Shown here: positions 48,250 through 57,479 of the stretch, piece by piece
Layout: each line of letters starts with the position of its first letter
Numbering within the stretch: the first letter of the stretch is position 1
Assembly (NCBI GenBank): GCA_000469685.2
Contig: LS997563.1
Coordinates: 29,963,897 to 30,027,896 of the forward strand
Origin: Haemonchus contortus
Taxonomy: Eukaryota > Nematoda > Chromadorea > Rhabditida > Trichostrongylidae
Direction: 5' to 3'
DNA: 64,000 nucleotides
Notes under the pieces: generated by a model
Told to the model about the DNA's origin: nothing
The model's input: only the letters and a program-made list of their open reading frames with translations
Database searches by the model: none
Made by a program: the position numbers and the translations under genes

Positions 48250-49209
48250 AGGGAGACAAGTTGTCGTTTCAAGGTTTCTAGGTGGTAAACTCGAAGCTGT
48301 GAGCGTAGGATGAGCGAATAGCACCTCAAACTTTTAGATACCTTGTCAATTAGCAAATATTCAACAGCTACTGCTACGCAATTGCCCTAATCGACAAGGT
48401 TTTCAGGAAATTAGGAAAGTTGTTTTGTGTTTACTGACTACAGACGATATTTTTCACAAAACAGGTCCTCAACCACTTTCCGCCACTCCCTTAAGTACTC
48501 AGTAATCATTTGTATACACACTTTGGCACATTTCATGGAGGCACCCGATGTTTGCGAAAGACAAATTCCTACAGCGGGACGATTCGGGTAGCCCTTAGAC
48601 GACTTAGAAGACCACATGCCTTTGTTGGCTTGGGGGATGTTCATACAGAGTAAGTAGTTGCTAGTAGCCGTAGCCAACAAAGAAGCTCATAATCATACCT
48701 CCAGAAGGCTGAGGCTCGTCTCTGGCTACACCGGTGAGAGAAGCGAGGGGTTTGTTACTCGAAAGTGAAGGAGTGCCCATTTATCATTACTTTTACAAAG
48801 TCCATTCGGTACAGTTATCAGACCACTTTTGCGAATTTGACGGTTGGCTCGATTACTTTTGATTCACGACAATATTACGTCACGATAAAATTCAAAGAGA
48901 ACGATGCTTTGCTTCAGATCCCACCATCAGAAGCAATGGCACGTTCCCTACATATGCAAAAAGAGTCATCAAGTGTTCAACGACAAGGAGCACGAAGTGG
49001 ATAGCCGTGAATGGACAGAAGACGGAACCTTCATTTCCAAATGTTTCACGACCATTGCGTATACTCTCGTTAGAGATACTCTCTATTTTACCGCTATATG
49101 GGTTCAGAGTCAAAAAATCGATGAAATCGTTTTCAAAATTGACAAATTAAAATGTCGGTTGTAATGTTTGGAGTCAACTCTTCTCTGAACCAACAATTAC
49201 CAATTGGTA
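48250..49209. other. No gene firmly recognised
   Basis: A minus frame at 48438-48680 reads plausibly as a C-terminal exon ('KSSKGYPNRPAVGICLS', 'MITEYLREWRKVVEDLF') but matches nothing I know. Overlapping plus and minus frames at 48765-49164 are also unassigned. Confidence 0.3.
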
Positions 49210-49650
49210 TAAGTGATTGGATCACCTTTACCCCATTTTCGTATTATAACCTCATCACTCCTCATTTCTTACTCTTGTAAAACCTTATTTCTCACCTTGT
49301 TACTTGTGCTACCTATTAAAATGAATGAATCGAACTGTCTTGTACAACCTACACAGTGGCAACGAGTATGCTGCTGCATCATCTCTTCCACACATTTTTT
49401 TCAGCTCTAAACCGAAGGGGACCTGGACTTTTGTTCTGAAAACATATTTGCTACAACATCCTACAAGGAAATGAGTGGTTGGTCACCAGTCGAGGAAGGG
49501 GCTTCGGTATCAAGCTATTAGGGTGTCCGGAAAATTTGAGGGAATTCAGTTGGTCTGTACAATAAAAAATAATTACAGCAATAAAGTTAGATTTTGATCA
49601 AGATAGTGGCCCTACTTAGCCAAAATGTCTCCCCATCAATGGGCACTGTA

Positions 49651-50409
49651 TTAGGTTGAGTCATATAAGTCCTCGGACAAAGTGATAGTGATGACTTCTA
49701 GTGATCATAACTTGGGGAGGAAGTGACGGGAATGGACGTGCATGGCATCGTTAGATAGAGCATGAAAAGCTCTTTCGAACACATATTAACGAACACACCT
49801 AACTGTTTCCTTCCCTGCAATCATGCCCCATGGTTTCAAGCCGTCGCAACTTCACCTCCGCAACCCATTCTATTTCTTTTTTTTAACTGGCCGAGAACCC
49901 GCAGAGATCGATAGACGTATGAAGGAGGTTTACAAGAAGGTTGCTTCTGTTAGATGCGCAGTTTACAAGCGGCACTCGAAGTTCACGTCGGACGACTATT
50001 CTATCGAAGATGAAGATCGTCCGGGGCTCTCAATGGAGTTAGATTTGGACGTGCTGCGAAGCCAGGTGGAAGCCGATCCGCATCAAACTACTCGTGAATT
50101 GGCAGTCACTCTCGGGGAGCCCACAGTTACTCAGAGATTGCAGTCAATCAGCAAGATGCGAAAGCTTGGTCGATGGATGCCTCATGCTTTGAAGCAGTAT
50201 GACATGGATTGCCGCGCCGACATGGCACTTTCTCTCCTCACGCTCAAGCGTAGAAAAAGGTCAGATGTATTCAATGGTGTGTCTTCAGAGGAGCTTTTTA
50301 TACTCTATCTAACGATGCCTTGCGCGTCCATTTTCATCACCTCTTTCCCGACTTATGATCTTTAGAAGTTATCACTATCACATATCCGAGGACTTATGAC
50401 TCAGCCTAA
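49651..50409 (+). mobile_element. Internally deleted mariner-family element
   Basis: Terminal inverted repeats of about 46 bp start 'ttaggttgagtcata' on the left and end 'tatgactcagcctaa' on the right, with shared inner blocks 'agtcctcgga' and 'gtgatagtgat'. The left flank is TA and the right flank CA, which fits a TA duplication with one mutated base. Total length of 759 bp is far below the roughly 1.3 kb of complete mariners. Unit 2 of the surrounding duplication shows the unoccupied site near 51135. Confidence 0.85.
49823..50365 (+). pseudogene. Mariner transposase N-terminal fragment
   Basis: A 180-codon frame keeps the two helix-turn-helix regions of the mariner DNA-binding domain: 'EPAEIDRRMKEVY', 'KFTSDDYSIEDEDRPG' (family form: sgD-siEDepRsGRP), 'VEADPHQTTRELAVTLGEPT' and 'LGRWMPHAL' (family form: lg-WvPHeL). 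After this the sequence turns into unrelated residues and stops. The whole catalytic DDE/D domain is missing, so no active transposase can be made. The first 30 or so residues, including a Phe run, are probably not original coding sequence. Confidence 0.8.
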
Positions 50410-51365
50410 CAGTTCATTTATCTACCACCTACTTCACGTTTTGACAGTTGATGAATTTTCCCCCTGTAGAGCAGACCTAAGGGCTTCTGAAAGTATGGCA
50501 GTCATATGGGTTGAGGTTATGTGAATCGTGGGGATTGGGGCAGTCAGGTTATATCGTGTCTTTCCTGTTCATCCATCGATGTCGTCGCATGCGGTGGTTG
50601 AGCATTATTCACCACAATGAAAAATTTCTTTGTACTCGTTGTGAAATGGGGGAAGAAGGGAGGGGGCGAAGAAGATAAGTGATTGCATCACCTTTATCCC
50701 ATTTTCGTATTATACATAACCTCAACACTTCTCATTTTTTACCTTTGTAAAATCTTATTTCTCACCTTGTTACTTGTGGTACCTATTAAAATGAATGAAT
50801 CAAACTGTCTTGTACAACCTACACAGTGGCAACGAGTATGCGGCTGCATCATCACTTCTACACTTTTTTTCAGCTCTAAACCGAAGTGGAACTAGACTTT
50901 TGTTCTGAAAACATATTTGTTACAGCACCCCTTTTTGAAAACAAGGAAATGAGTAGTTGGTCACCAGTCGAGGAAGGGACATCGGTATCAAGCTATTAGG
51001 ATGTCCGCAGAGTTCTGAGAAAATTCAGTTGGTTTGCTCAATACAAAATAACTACAGCAATAAGGTTAGATTAGTGATCAAGATAGGAGTCCTACTTAGC
51101 CAAGATATCTCTCCATCGGCCGGACTGGGCATTGTAATTCATTCATCTACCACCTACCTGACTTTTTGACAGTTGATGAATTTTTGTCTGTAGACCTAAG
51201 GGCTTCTGAAACTATGGCAGTCATATGGGTTGAGGTTAGGTGAGTTTGTTGGGATCGGGGCAGCTAGGTTATATCTAGTCTTTCCTGTTTATCCATCGAC
51301 GCCCTCGGTGGTTGAGCATTATTCACCACAATGAAAAATTTCCTAGTATTCGTTGGGAAATGGGG

Positions 51366-52092
51366 AGGGGGGGGGGGTGGGGAAGAGGATGCGAAAGCCC
51401 ATCTCTCTCAGGCGGTAACAGAAAACTATTCTCATAGTAAAAAAAACCCGGTTGAGCAGAGGAAGAATGAGTTCATGTCTTTCTTGGCGTGAGCTTCTCG
51501 CTTTGTAACGGGCTGCTGCTTTGGGTCCGCTAATAGGCATTGCCATTTTCTATATGCACTTTCATGTGGCAACTGGTTCATATCCCGAGCAATGATGAAG
51601 TCGATAGGTGTTGTTGCTCGCTTACAGCGAGGAGCTGACGAATACTGGCTCGCACTCGACACTTCTGCTCAGTCAAGGGGTGCGACATGTAAAGAGTCCG
51701 AAAGTGACTTTTGCATTGAACATATTGATGATGGACTGGGTGGTAGAAATCGTCTTTTCCATTTCCCGAGAGTTTGAGGAGAATTTCTCTGACGGGAGGT
51801 TAGAACAGTGTCGGTATTTGAGGGAGAAAAGGACTTTCGCTTTGACAAAATTGGTCGAAGCAAATCTCTCCTTGGGGGAAGCGATCGTGCCATCTATGGT
51901 AGGTGAAAAGAGTGGGTCACTGCTGTCAATCGCACGCCAAATCTCATTCCGAGCCTGAGTGTTGGAGCAACTATTCGTGATGGTGAAGCAGAAGACTTTG
52001 GTAGTCTTATCGATGGCACATCATTCGGTCAACGATTCTTACTTTCGACGACCACGTCAAATACCGAATAGCAATGGTACTGGTCTGCAAAC
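51366..52092. other. No gene recognised
   Basis: Begins with a G-rich homopolymer tract near 51364-51383. Plus frame 51608-51958 (116 codons) and overlapping minus frames at 51432-51662 and 51669-51893 are open but unassigned and mutually exclusive. Confidence 0.3.
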
Positions 52093-52100
52093 AACGCCCC

Positions 52101-52510
52101 GGTGAAAATGTAGTTGGGGGGGGGCACCCATCCGAAGGTCAGAATATCACGAAATGAACTCAGTCTAACGTGTTAATCCTCGTTATATCAGCACTGTATC
52201 GGATGCGTAGAGGATGACGGAAACCGACCACCTCAGCTCTTTTATGCGGTTTCAGCTAAAAAAATTTAGTTTCCCAAACAAGCCTAGGTAGGGTAGGAGC
52301 ACCTGGGTGGCTGGGATGATTACCTCCTGCAAAAAAAAAGAAAAGAAAAAGAAAGAAAACTTGCTCACCGCGGTGCTCCTTCCCTACGAAAGCTCTCATT
52401 TGAAATTGGTCATGTCCGTGATATAACACGGCATAACGCGTTTCATTGAGTTCATTTCTTGATATACTGACCTTCGGATGGGTGGCCCCCCCCCAACTAC
52501 ATTTTCACCC
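52101..52510. mobile_element. Foldback MITE with 8-bp target duplication (family A, copy 2)
   Basis: Ends 'ggtgaaaatgtagttggggg' and 'caactacattttcaccc'. The arms extend through 'gcacccatccgaaggtcag' and its complement near 52467. 'aacgcccc' flanks the element at 52093-52100 and 52511-52518. An inner inverted pair ('ggagcacctgggtgg' against 'ccgcggtgctcc') matches the nested layout of the copy at 2439-2931. Confidence 0.85.
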
Positions 52511-52639
52511 AACGCCCCTATAGTCCTTTTTTAACGCAAACGCGAGTAACATACTTTCATAGTTTAGAGGCAAAATTTAGTCAAAAGTTCCTGGGCACCC
52601 TTATAGTAAGCTGCGCAATATAAGCAATTGGGAAGGCTA

Positions 52640-52760
52640 GGGCAAGCAAGGTATTGGAGTGTAGGGGATAAGAGCAGTGCCCGGATAGCACAAGTACGGG
52701 TTCGAGTTCCGTTCAAGGTCGTTTTGTTCACAAATCGCCAATCTCGTGAGATATTCAAAT
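52640..52760 (+). repeat. tRNA-derived SINE, family 2 (copy 2)
   Basis: 'ggagtgtaggggataagag' resembles an A-box region and 'cgggttcgagttcc' is a near-consensus B box 45-50 bases on, followed by 'gtcgttttgttcacaaatcg'. Related to 43812-43912. It is not a functional tRNA: no closing acceptor stem. Confidence 0.65.
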
Positions 52761-52850
52761 CGCTTACGGCGGCGAAATAAGAGCAGCTCAAAACTTCAAG
52801 TCAAAAAACTTTAGAATTAATTGCAATCAACGAGGCCTATTCGTATCCCC

Positions 52851-52867
52851 ATTCACTCTGGTGTAGG
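52851..52867. repeat. Left 17-bp target-site duplication of the RTE-like LINE
   Basis: 'attcactctggtgtagg' is identical to 56018-56034 and abuts the first base of the inserted unit. Confidence 0.95.
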
Positions 52868-52950
52868 AAGGCAGGGATAGCCGAGTGGATAAGAGTGTAG
52901 GCTCACGTCTGCACTTAGAGGGAGTGCGAGTTCGATCCCTGCCGAGGCAA
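52868..52950 (+). promoter_or_regulatory. tRNA-like pol III promoter module at the LINE 5' end
   Basis: The A box 'tagccgagtgg' (52878-52888) fits the consensus TRGCNNAGYGG exactly, and 'gagttcgatcc' (52928-52938) is a good B box. 'ggcaggg' (52870-52876) is complementary to 'ccctgcc' (52937-52943), as an acceptor-like stem. The 5' half resembles a tRNA-Ser/Leu type gene, but the T-stem is not complete, so it is tRNA-derived rather than a tRNA gene. It lies inside the target-site duplications and therefore moved with the LINE. Confidence 0.8.
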
Positions 52951-53019
52951 CTCCATGCCTTGCAAAATTTGCAAAAATGGTATCGGTACCAGCGTCAGGC
53001 CAGGTTGACAGGCCGGCTG

Positions 53020-56001
53020 ATGGAGAAACCAGTCACAACAAATATGTCTAAAGTCTCAAAGAGTATCCGTGATAAAGCTAGGACGTCACCCGGAAGTGGC
53101 GCACAGGGCCCTCGCCTGAGTTCTGTGGACAGTATGCGAGGGCTACCGAGGAGTGAACGACCTCGGCCAAAGAAGTTAGTTCGAATAGGGACTCTAAATG
53201 TGGGATCGCTTACTGGGAAGTCCCGGGAAGTCGCTGATCTTATGAAGCGCAGAAACATCCAGGTCCTATGCCTTCAGGAGACCCGCTGGAAGGGAGCAAA
53301 GGCCAGAGAAATCGGAGAGGGTGTCAAACTCTTCTACAACGGAGAAGACACCAAACGAAATGGTGTGGCTGTAGCAGTGGCAGACTCCCTGAAAGACTCT
53401 GTCTCCGCCGTCAACAGGGTCAGCAGTCGAATCATATCGGTGAGGATAGACACGAAGGAGGGGAACTGGACAATAATATCAGTGTGCGCACCTCAAGCCG
53501 GCTGCCCCAACTACGAAAAAGATGAGTTCTATCAGAGCCTTGACGAGACCATCCGATCGGTCCCGGAGGAGGACTATCTCACCATAGCAGGTGACCTGAA
53601 TGGGCACGTCGGCAGTGAAAGGAGGGGACTGGAAAGGGTGCATGGAGGTAAAGGTGTAGGAGTCAGAAACGATGAGGGAGAAAGGGTCCTTGCCCTGGCT
53701 ATAGCTCACGACTTGGCAATCTGCAGCACCTTCTTCGCGAAAAGGAAAACCCAGAAGGTAACCTACAGCAGTGGAGGGAAAGAAACGGAAATAGATCATG
53801 TGCTGGTAAGAAGATCGTCCCTCAAAACTGTAAAAGACATCAAGGTACTGCCCGGAGAAGACTTGGCACCACAGCACAGACCTCTACTAGCAGACATAGC
53901 CATCGATCTTCCCAAGAAATCGAGGACAAGAACGGAATGGAGGATCCGGTGGTGGAAGTTGCACCAATCCGAAAGAGAACACCTCAAAGAGAAGATACTG
54001 GAAGCTGGACTTCCAAATCCCGAAGGGCCGATCCAGCAGACTTGGAGCAACGCTGTGGAGGTCATCCTGCGATGTGCAAAGGAAACGCTGGGGGAAACTC
54101 GAGGTGGCTTCCGAGGGGACAAGGAAGCATGGTTCTGGAACGATGAAGTCCAACGAGTTGTGAGGCAGAAGAAATCGGCTTACAAGCGCTGGCAAAAGAC
54201 ACAGGCTCCAGAGGACCTAGCTGCCTACAGAACTTCCAAGAGGCTCGCCAAGGCTGCTGTCGCGAAGGCGAAGAACACGGAAATGGACGCCTTGTATGAG
54301 AAACTCGACAGTCGAGAAGGAGAGAAGTTCGTCTTCCGCCTGGCGAAAGCGCGTCACCGCGCCACCCAGGACATCGGAGTAGTGAAGTCCGTCAGGAACA
54401 GCGAGGGTGCCATACTGAGGAAGCCTGGCGAGGTCAGGCGCAGGTGGAAGGAATACTTCGACGAGCTCCTCAACGAAGAATTCGCCCGCCAGAACAGCTC
54501 CCAACTAAAGGCAACGGCTGGCCCAATCAATCTCTGGACGGAGAATGAGGTGCGTAGAGCAATGGGAAAGATGAAGGTTGGGAAGGCAACTGGCCCGGAT
54601 GGAGTACCGATCGAGGCATGGAAAGCGCTCGGAGAGTACGGGGTAAAATGGCTCACCCGATTCCTGAACACTGTCACCGCTGAAGGAAGAATCCCAGATG
54701 CATGGAGGAGAAGTACCATCGTTCCAATCTTCAAGCAGAAGGGGGACGCCATGGAGTGTTCCAACTACCGCGGAATCAGGTTGACTACTCACACGATGAA
54801 GCTGTACGAGCGGCTGGTCGACTCAAGATTGAGAGAACTGGTCCCAATCTCACAGAAGCAATTCGGCTTCATGCCTGAAAGGTCTACAACGGACGCCATC
54901 TTCATAGCTAGACAAGTTATGGAGAAGTATCGAGAAAAGCGTAGACCCTGCTACATAGCCTTCCTCGATCTGGAGAAGGCTTTCGACCGTCTCCCGCGAC
55001 AGGTCCTCTGGAGAGCGCTCCGAAAACGAAAGGTTCCAGAACACCTGATCTCTCTGGTGAAGGACATGTACGATGGCTCCACCACAACAATACGCACCCC
55101 ACACGGCCAAACCGGAGCAATAGATGTCACGGTTGGAGTACACCAGGGATCAGCTCTAAGCCCGTTCCTCTTCCTCCTCACGATGGACGTCATCACAGAA
55201 GAACTCATGGATGGGCCACTGAAGACCATCCTCTACGCTGATGACATCGCTCTGATAGCGGAGAGCAAGGATGAACTCCAGGATAAACTACAGAATTGGC
55301 AGAGAGTATTGGCGGAGAGTGGACTCCGGCTGAACGTGAAGAAGACCAAGTTTCTCAGCTCCGAGGAGGGCACGGAGTCAATCGTCGACGGTCGCGGGGA
55401 AGCCATCGAAAAGGTCCAGGACTTCCGCTATCTGGGGAGTGATCTAGCCGCTGATGGTAGCGTGGACCAAGCCGTAAAATCCCGAATAAATGCGGCATGG
55501 ATGAAGTGGAGGGAGTCCACCGGTATCCTCTGCGACCGTCGGTGCTCCAGGACCCTGAAAGGAAAGGTGTATCGGACAGTGGTAAGGCCCACGATGCTCT
55601 ACGGCAGCGAGTGTTGGCCCGTGAGTAAATCCCACGAAGGACAACTCCACTCCGCTGAAATGAGAATGCTCAGATGGGCCTGCGGCTGGACGCGGCTGGA
55701 TCGGGTCAGAAATGAAGACGTCAGGACGGCTATGCAAACAGCTCCAATTCAACTGAAGATGAGAGAGCAGCGCCTGCGATGGTTCGGGCATGTGCTAAGA
55801 AGACCACAGAGCCATCCGATAAGGGAAGCAATGGAATTCGAGGCTCAAGGTAAGCGACCACGAGGAGCCCCAAAGAAGAGATGGCGGGACGTGATCAAGA
55901 AGGACCTCGCCGAAACCAAGGTGACGGCAGAAGATGCCGTAGATAGAATGAAATGGAGACGGCTGACAAGAACAGCGGACCCTGCGACGGCGCGGGATTA
56001 A
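53020..56001 (+). CDS. LINE polyprotein: AP-like endonuclease and reverse transcriptase
   Basis: Single uninterrupted ORF of 993 aa from the first in-frame ATG. The frame stays open back to 52885, through the tRNA-like module, but with only a GTG there, so 53020 is preferred. N-terminal APE endonuclease: 'RIGTLNVGSL' near 55-64, 'LCLQETRWKG' with the metal-binding Glu near 87, 'IAGDLNGHVG', and 'TEIDHVLV' then 'QHRPLLADI' with the catalytic His. RT domain: 'GKATGPDGVP', 'YRGIRLTTHTMKLYERL', 'FLDLEKAFD' (648-656), 'VHQGSALSPFLF' (from 707), and the YADD active site at 739-742. The C terminus has 'MLYGSECWP' and 'LRWFGHVLRRP', typical of nematode RTE-like elements. It nicks target DNA and primes reverse transcription there. 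No ORF1 or RNase H is visible. Confidence 0.95.
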   Translation: MEKPVTTNMSKVSKSIRDKARTSPGSGAQGPRLSSVDSMRGLPRSERPRPKKLVRIGTLNVGSLTGKSREVADLMKRRNIQVLCLQETRWKGAKAREIGEGVKLFYNGEDTKRNGVAVAVADSLKDSVSAVNRVSSRIISVRIDTKEGNWTIISVCAPQAGCPNYEKDEFYQSLDETIRSVPEEDYLTIAGDLNGHVGSERRGLERVHGGKGVGVRNDEGERVLALAIAHDLAICSTFFAKRKTQKVTYSSGGKETEIDHVLVRRSSLKTVKDIKVLPGEDLAPQHRPLLADIAIDLPKKSRTRTEWRIRWWKLHQSEREHLKEKILEAGLPNPEGPIQQTWSNAVEVILRCAKETLGETRGGFRGDKEAWFWNDEVQRVVRQKKSAYKRWQKTQAPEDLAAYRTSKRLAKAAVAKAKNTEMDALYEKLDSREGEKFVFRLAKARHRATQDIGVVKSVRNSEGAILRKPGEVRRRWKEYFDELLNEEFARQNSSQLKATAGPINLWTENEVRRAMGKMKVGKATGPDGVPIEAWKALGEYGVKWLTRFLNTVTAEGRIPDAWRRSTIVPIFKQKGDAMECSNYRGIRLTTHTMKLYERLVDSRLRELVPISQKQFGFMPERSTTDAIFIARQVMEKYREKRRPCYIAFLDLEKAFDRLPRQVLWRALRKRKVPEHLISLVKDMYDGSTTTIRTPHGQTGAIDVTVGVHQGSALSPFLFLLTMDVITEELMDGPLKTILYADDIALIAESKDELQDKLQNWQRVLAESGLRLNVKKTKFLSSEEGTESIVDGRGEAIEKVQDFRYLGSDLAADGSVDQAVKSRINAAWMKWRESTGILCDRRCSRTLKGKVYRTVVRPTMLYGSECWPVSKSHEGQLHSAEMRMLRWACGWTRLDRVRNEDVRTAMQTAPIQLKMREQRLRWFGHVLRRPQSHPIREAMEFEAQGKRPRGAPKKRWRDVIKKDLAETKVTAEDAVDRMKWRRLTRTADPATARD

Positions 56002-56017
56002 CGCTAGGGAGAAGAAG

Positions 56018-56034
56018 ATTCACTCTGGTGTAGG
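56018..56034. repeat. Right 17-bp target-site duplication of the RTE-like LINE
   Basis: Identical to 52851-52867; the bases just outside the two copies differ, which fixes the length at 17. Confidence 0.95.
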
Positions 56035-56789
56035 TTATCCCGCTTGCTCGCCAACGCTCACCCCTACCTGTTAACTCATCTGAGTGATAACTCTTCTTCA
56101 AATTAGCACTTAAGTAGTATAAAAAACTAGTGCCATAAGTATTATTCCGAGTGAATTGCATACAGTGTTTTCCATATAATTAAAAACTTTTATATTTGGA
56201 TGTAAAGTCAAATCATGTAGTTTTTGAAGTGCATCAAATAAAAAAGATCTAGTCTCGAGCGTTTTATGGGATATCAGAAGCTTATCTGAACTTAGTATCT
56301 CATGGTCAGAAAAAACTGGCTATTTCTTCCAGATAGTGACTGTACAGACACCATGAATCCCTTTGAAGAAGCAGAACAGTTTGATCTTTATAAAACGTAT
56401 GTAGGCGTACCCTTCCTCTTGATTTCAGGCACATCCATGATCATTATTAGCAACTAGAAAGGTGTGCTATACCTGTAGCAAACACCGATCATTCTACGAC
56501 ATCACATTGCTACGGCTGATCATTACTTCATATTTGCTGTTTTATAACGTAGCAAGCCAGCAGCTTGAGAGTCTTCGAAGAGAGACGTCTCTTGGCTACT
56601 TGTAGACTCTCGCCTTTTCTAGCACAATCGTGAAGATGGTTGACGAGCCCGTTATATACTTTATGTTGTCGTTAACAAAATCTTATAAAGTCGCGAGGAA
56701 ACCTAAGTGACCCCTTTCAAGGCTTCGTTTCTTAATTCACAACTCTCTCCCCACGCATCGAAAATAGAATCTAGGTGGAGGAGACAATG

Positions 56790-57470
56790 GTCCCATCCCG
56801 TGCAGAATTTTGGAGCAACAGCGACGTCAGTCAGGCAGAATGGTCGATTTCGGATTATGTGAGCCATTTTATTATGGAACGGTCCACCAGGCTACTCCCA
56901 TGTCCATCGCAAATGAGGGGGCTTCTGAAACAGCGAGTCACAATGAGTAGTGTGGGTCGACAAGAGAAACTCGGACACCCTGCTCAGTCCATTCCGTTTC
57001 GTGGGTCCCGACATGGAGCTCTTCAGCCGTTCTTCTGGAGCCATTCCTACCGTTGATATCACCGAGATGATCCAACGAAATTAAGGTCATCTGTGAAGAG
57101 CTTTTCTGCTTTTATATAAAATGCTTCCCTCTCCTCTTCTTCGAAACTGGATGTCAATGCGTAGGTAGCGAAGATTTTTAGAGCTGGGCTCGAGCCACTC
57201 CCTCATGATGCTCCTGTGTATGTGTACCTGCAACAGCAGATTCGCCGACGGTATAAGTGACGAGAACACCTACACCGACGGCATCTCTTCTGTCGCATGT
57301 TCCAGAGAACTGTTTTTTCTACAGTTCCAGGAACGGTATGCAGCGGCCTCTCGTCTCCGTCGTCCCGATGACGTTCTACTTGATCATCGTAGCTTGCTCT
57401 TTGAAACCGTCGATTCAGCTGACGGAGCGTTGAAAAAGCAGCTCACCATCCCAGTACATAACCATTGAAC
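56790..57470 (-). pseudogene. Decayed RTE endonuclease fragment, antisense
   Basis: Read on the minus strand, near 57325-57250 one frame gives 'FSGTCDRRDAVGVGVLV', the RTE-1-type APE core. Another gives 'DINGRNGSRRTAEELHVGTH' near 57060-56990, the D-x-N metal-binding block and its usual sequel. Frameshifts and stops separate the pieces and no RT domain follows. It is a dead 5' fragment, of the same subfamily type as the RT remnant at 14430-14960 and unlike the intact LINE next to it. Confidence 0.75.
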
Positions 57471-57479
57471 AGCCTGATA

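Larger units (their letters stand above)
49210..51365 (+). repeat. Tandem segmental duplication, about 700-bp unit
   Basis: Unit 1 (49210-50650) and unit 2 (50676-51365) share long colinear blocks such as 'acagtggcaacgagtatg', 'cagctctaaaccgaag', 'gacagttgatgaatttt' and 'gcattattcaccacaatgaa'. Unit 1 is longer by about 760 bp because it contains the mariner remnant at 49651-50409. No conserved protein is encoded in the unit. Confidence 0.85.
52868..56017 (+). mobile_element. Full-length RTE-like non-LTR retrotransposon
   Basis: A 3150-bp unit bounded by identical 17-bp target duplications (52851-52867 and 56018-56034). Order: tRNA-like promoter module, 5' leader, one long ORF (53020-56001), then only 16 bp of 3' sequence ('cgctagggagaagaag') without a poly(A) tail. 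A short tailless 3' end is usual in the RTE clade. Its perfect duplications and undamaged ORF point to a recent insertion. Confidence 0.95.

Noticed and set aside
52868..52950. Functional tRNA-Ser/Leu gene
   Set aside because: Excellent A box and end pairing, but the T-stem is incomplete and the anticodon arm is poor. It lies inside the LINE's target duplications.
53268..54792. Several long plus and minus open frames of 85-136 codons
   Set aside because: All overlap the intact LINE ORF in other frames; they are shadows of its GC-rich coding sequence.
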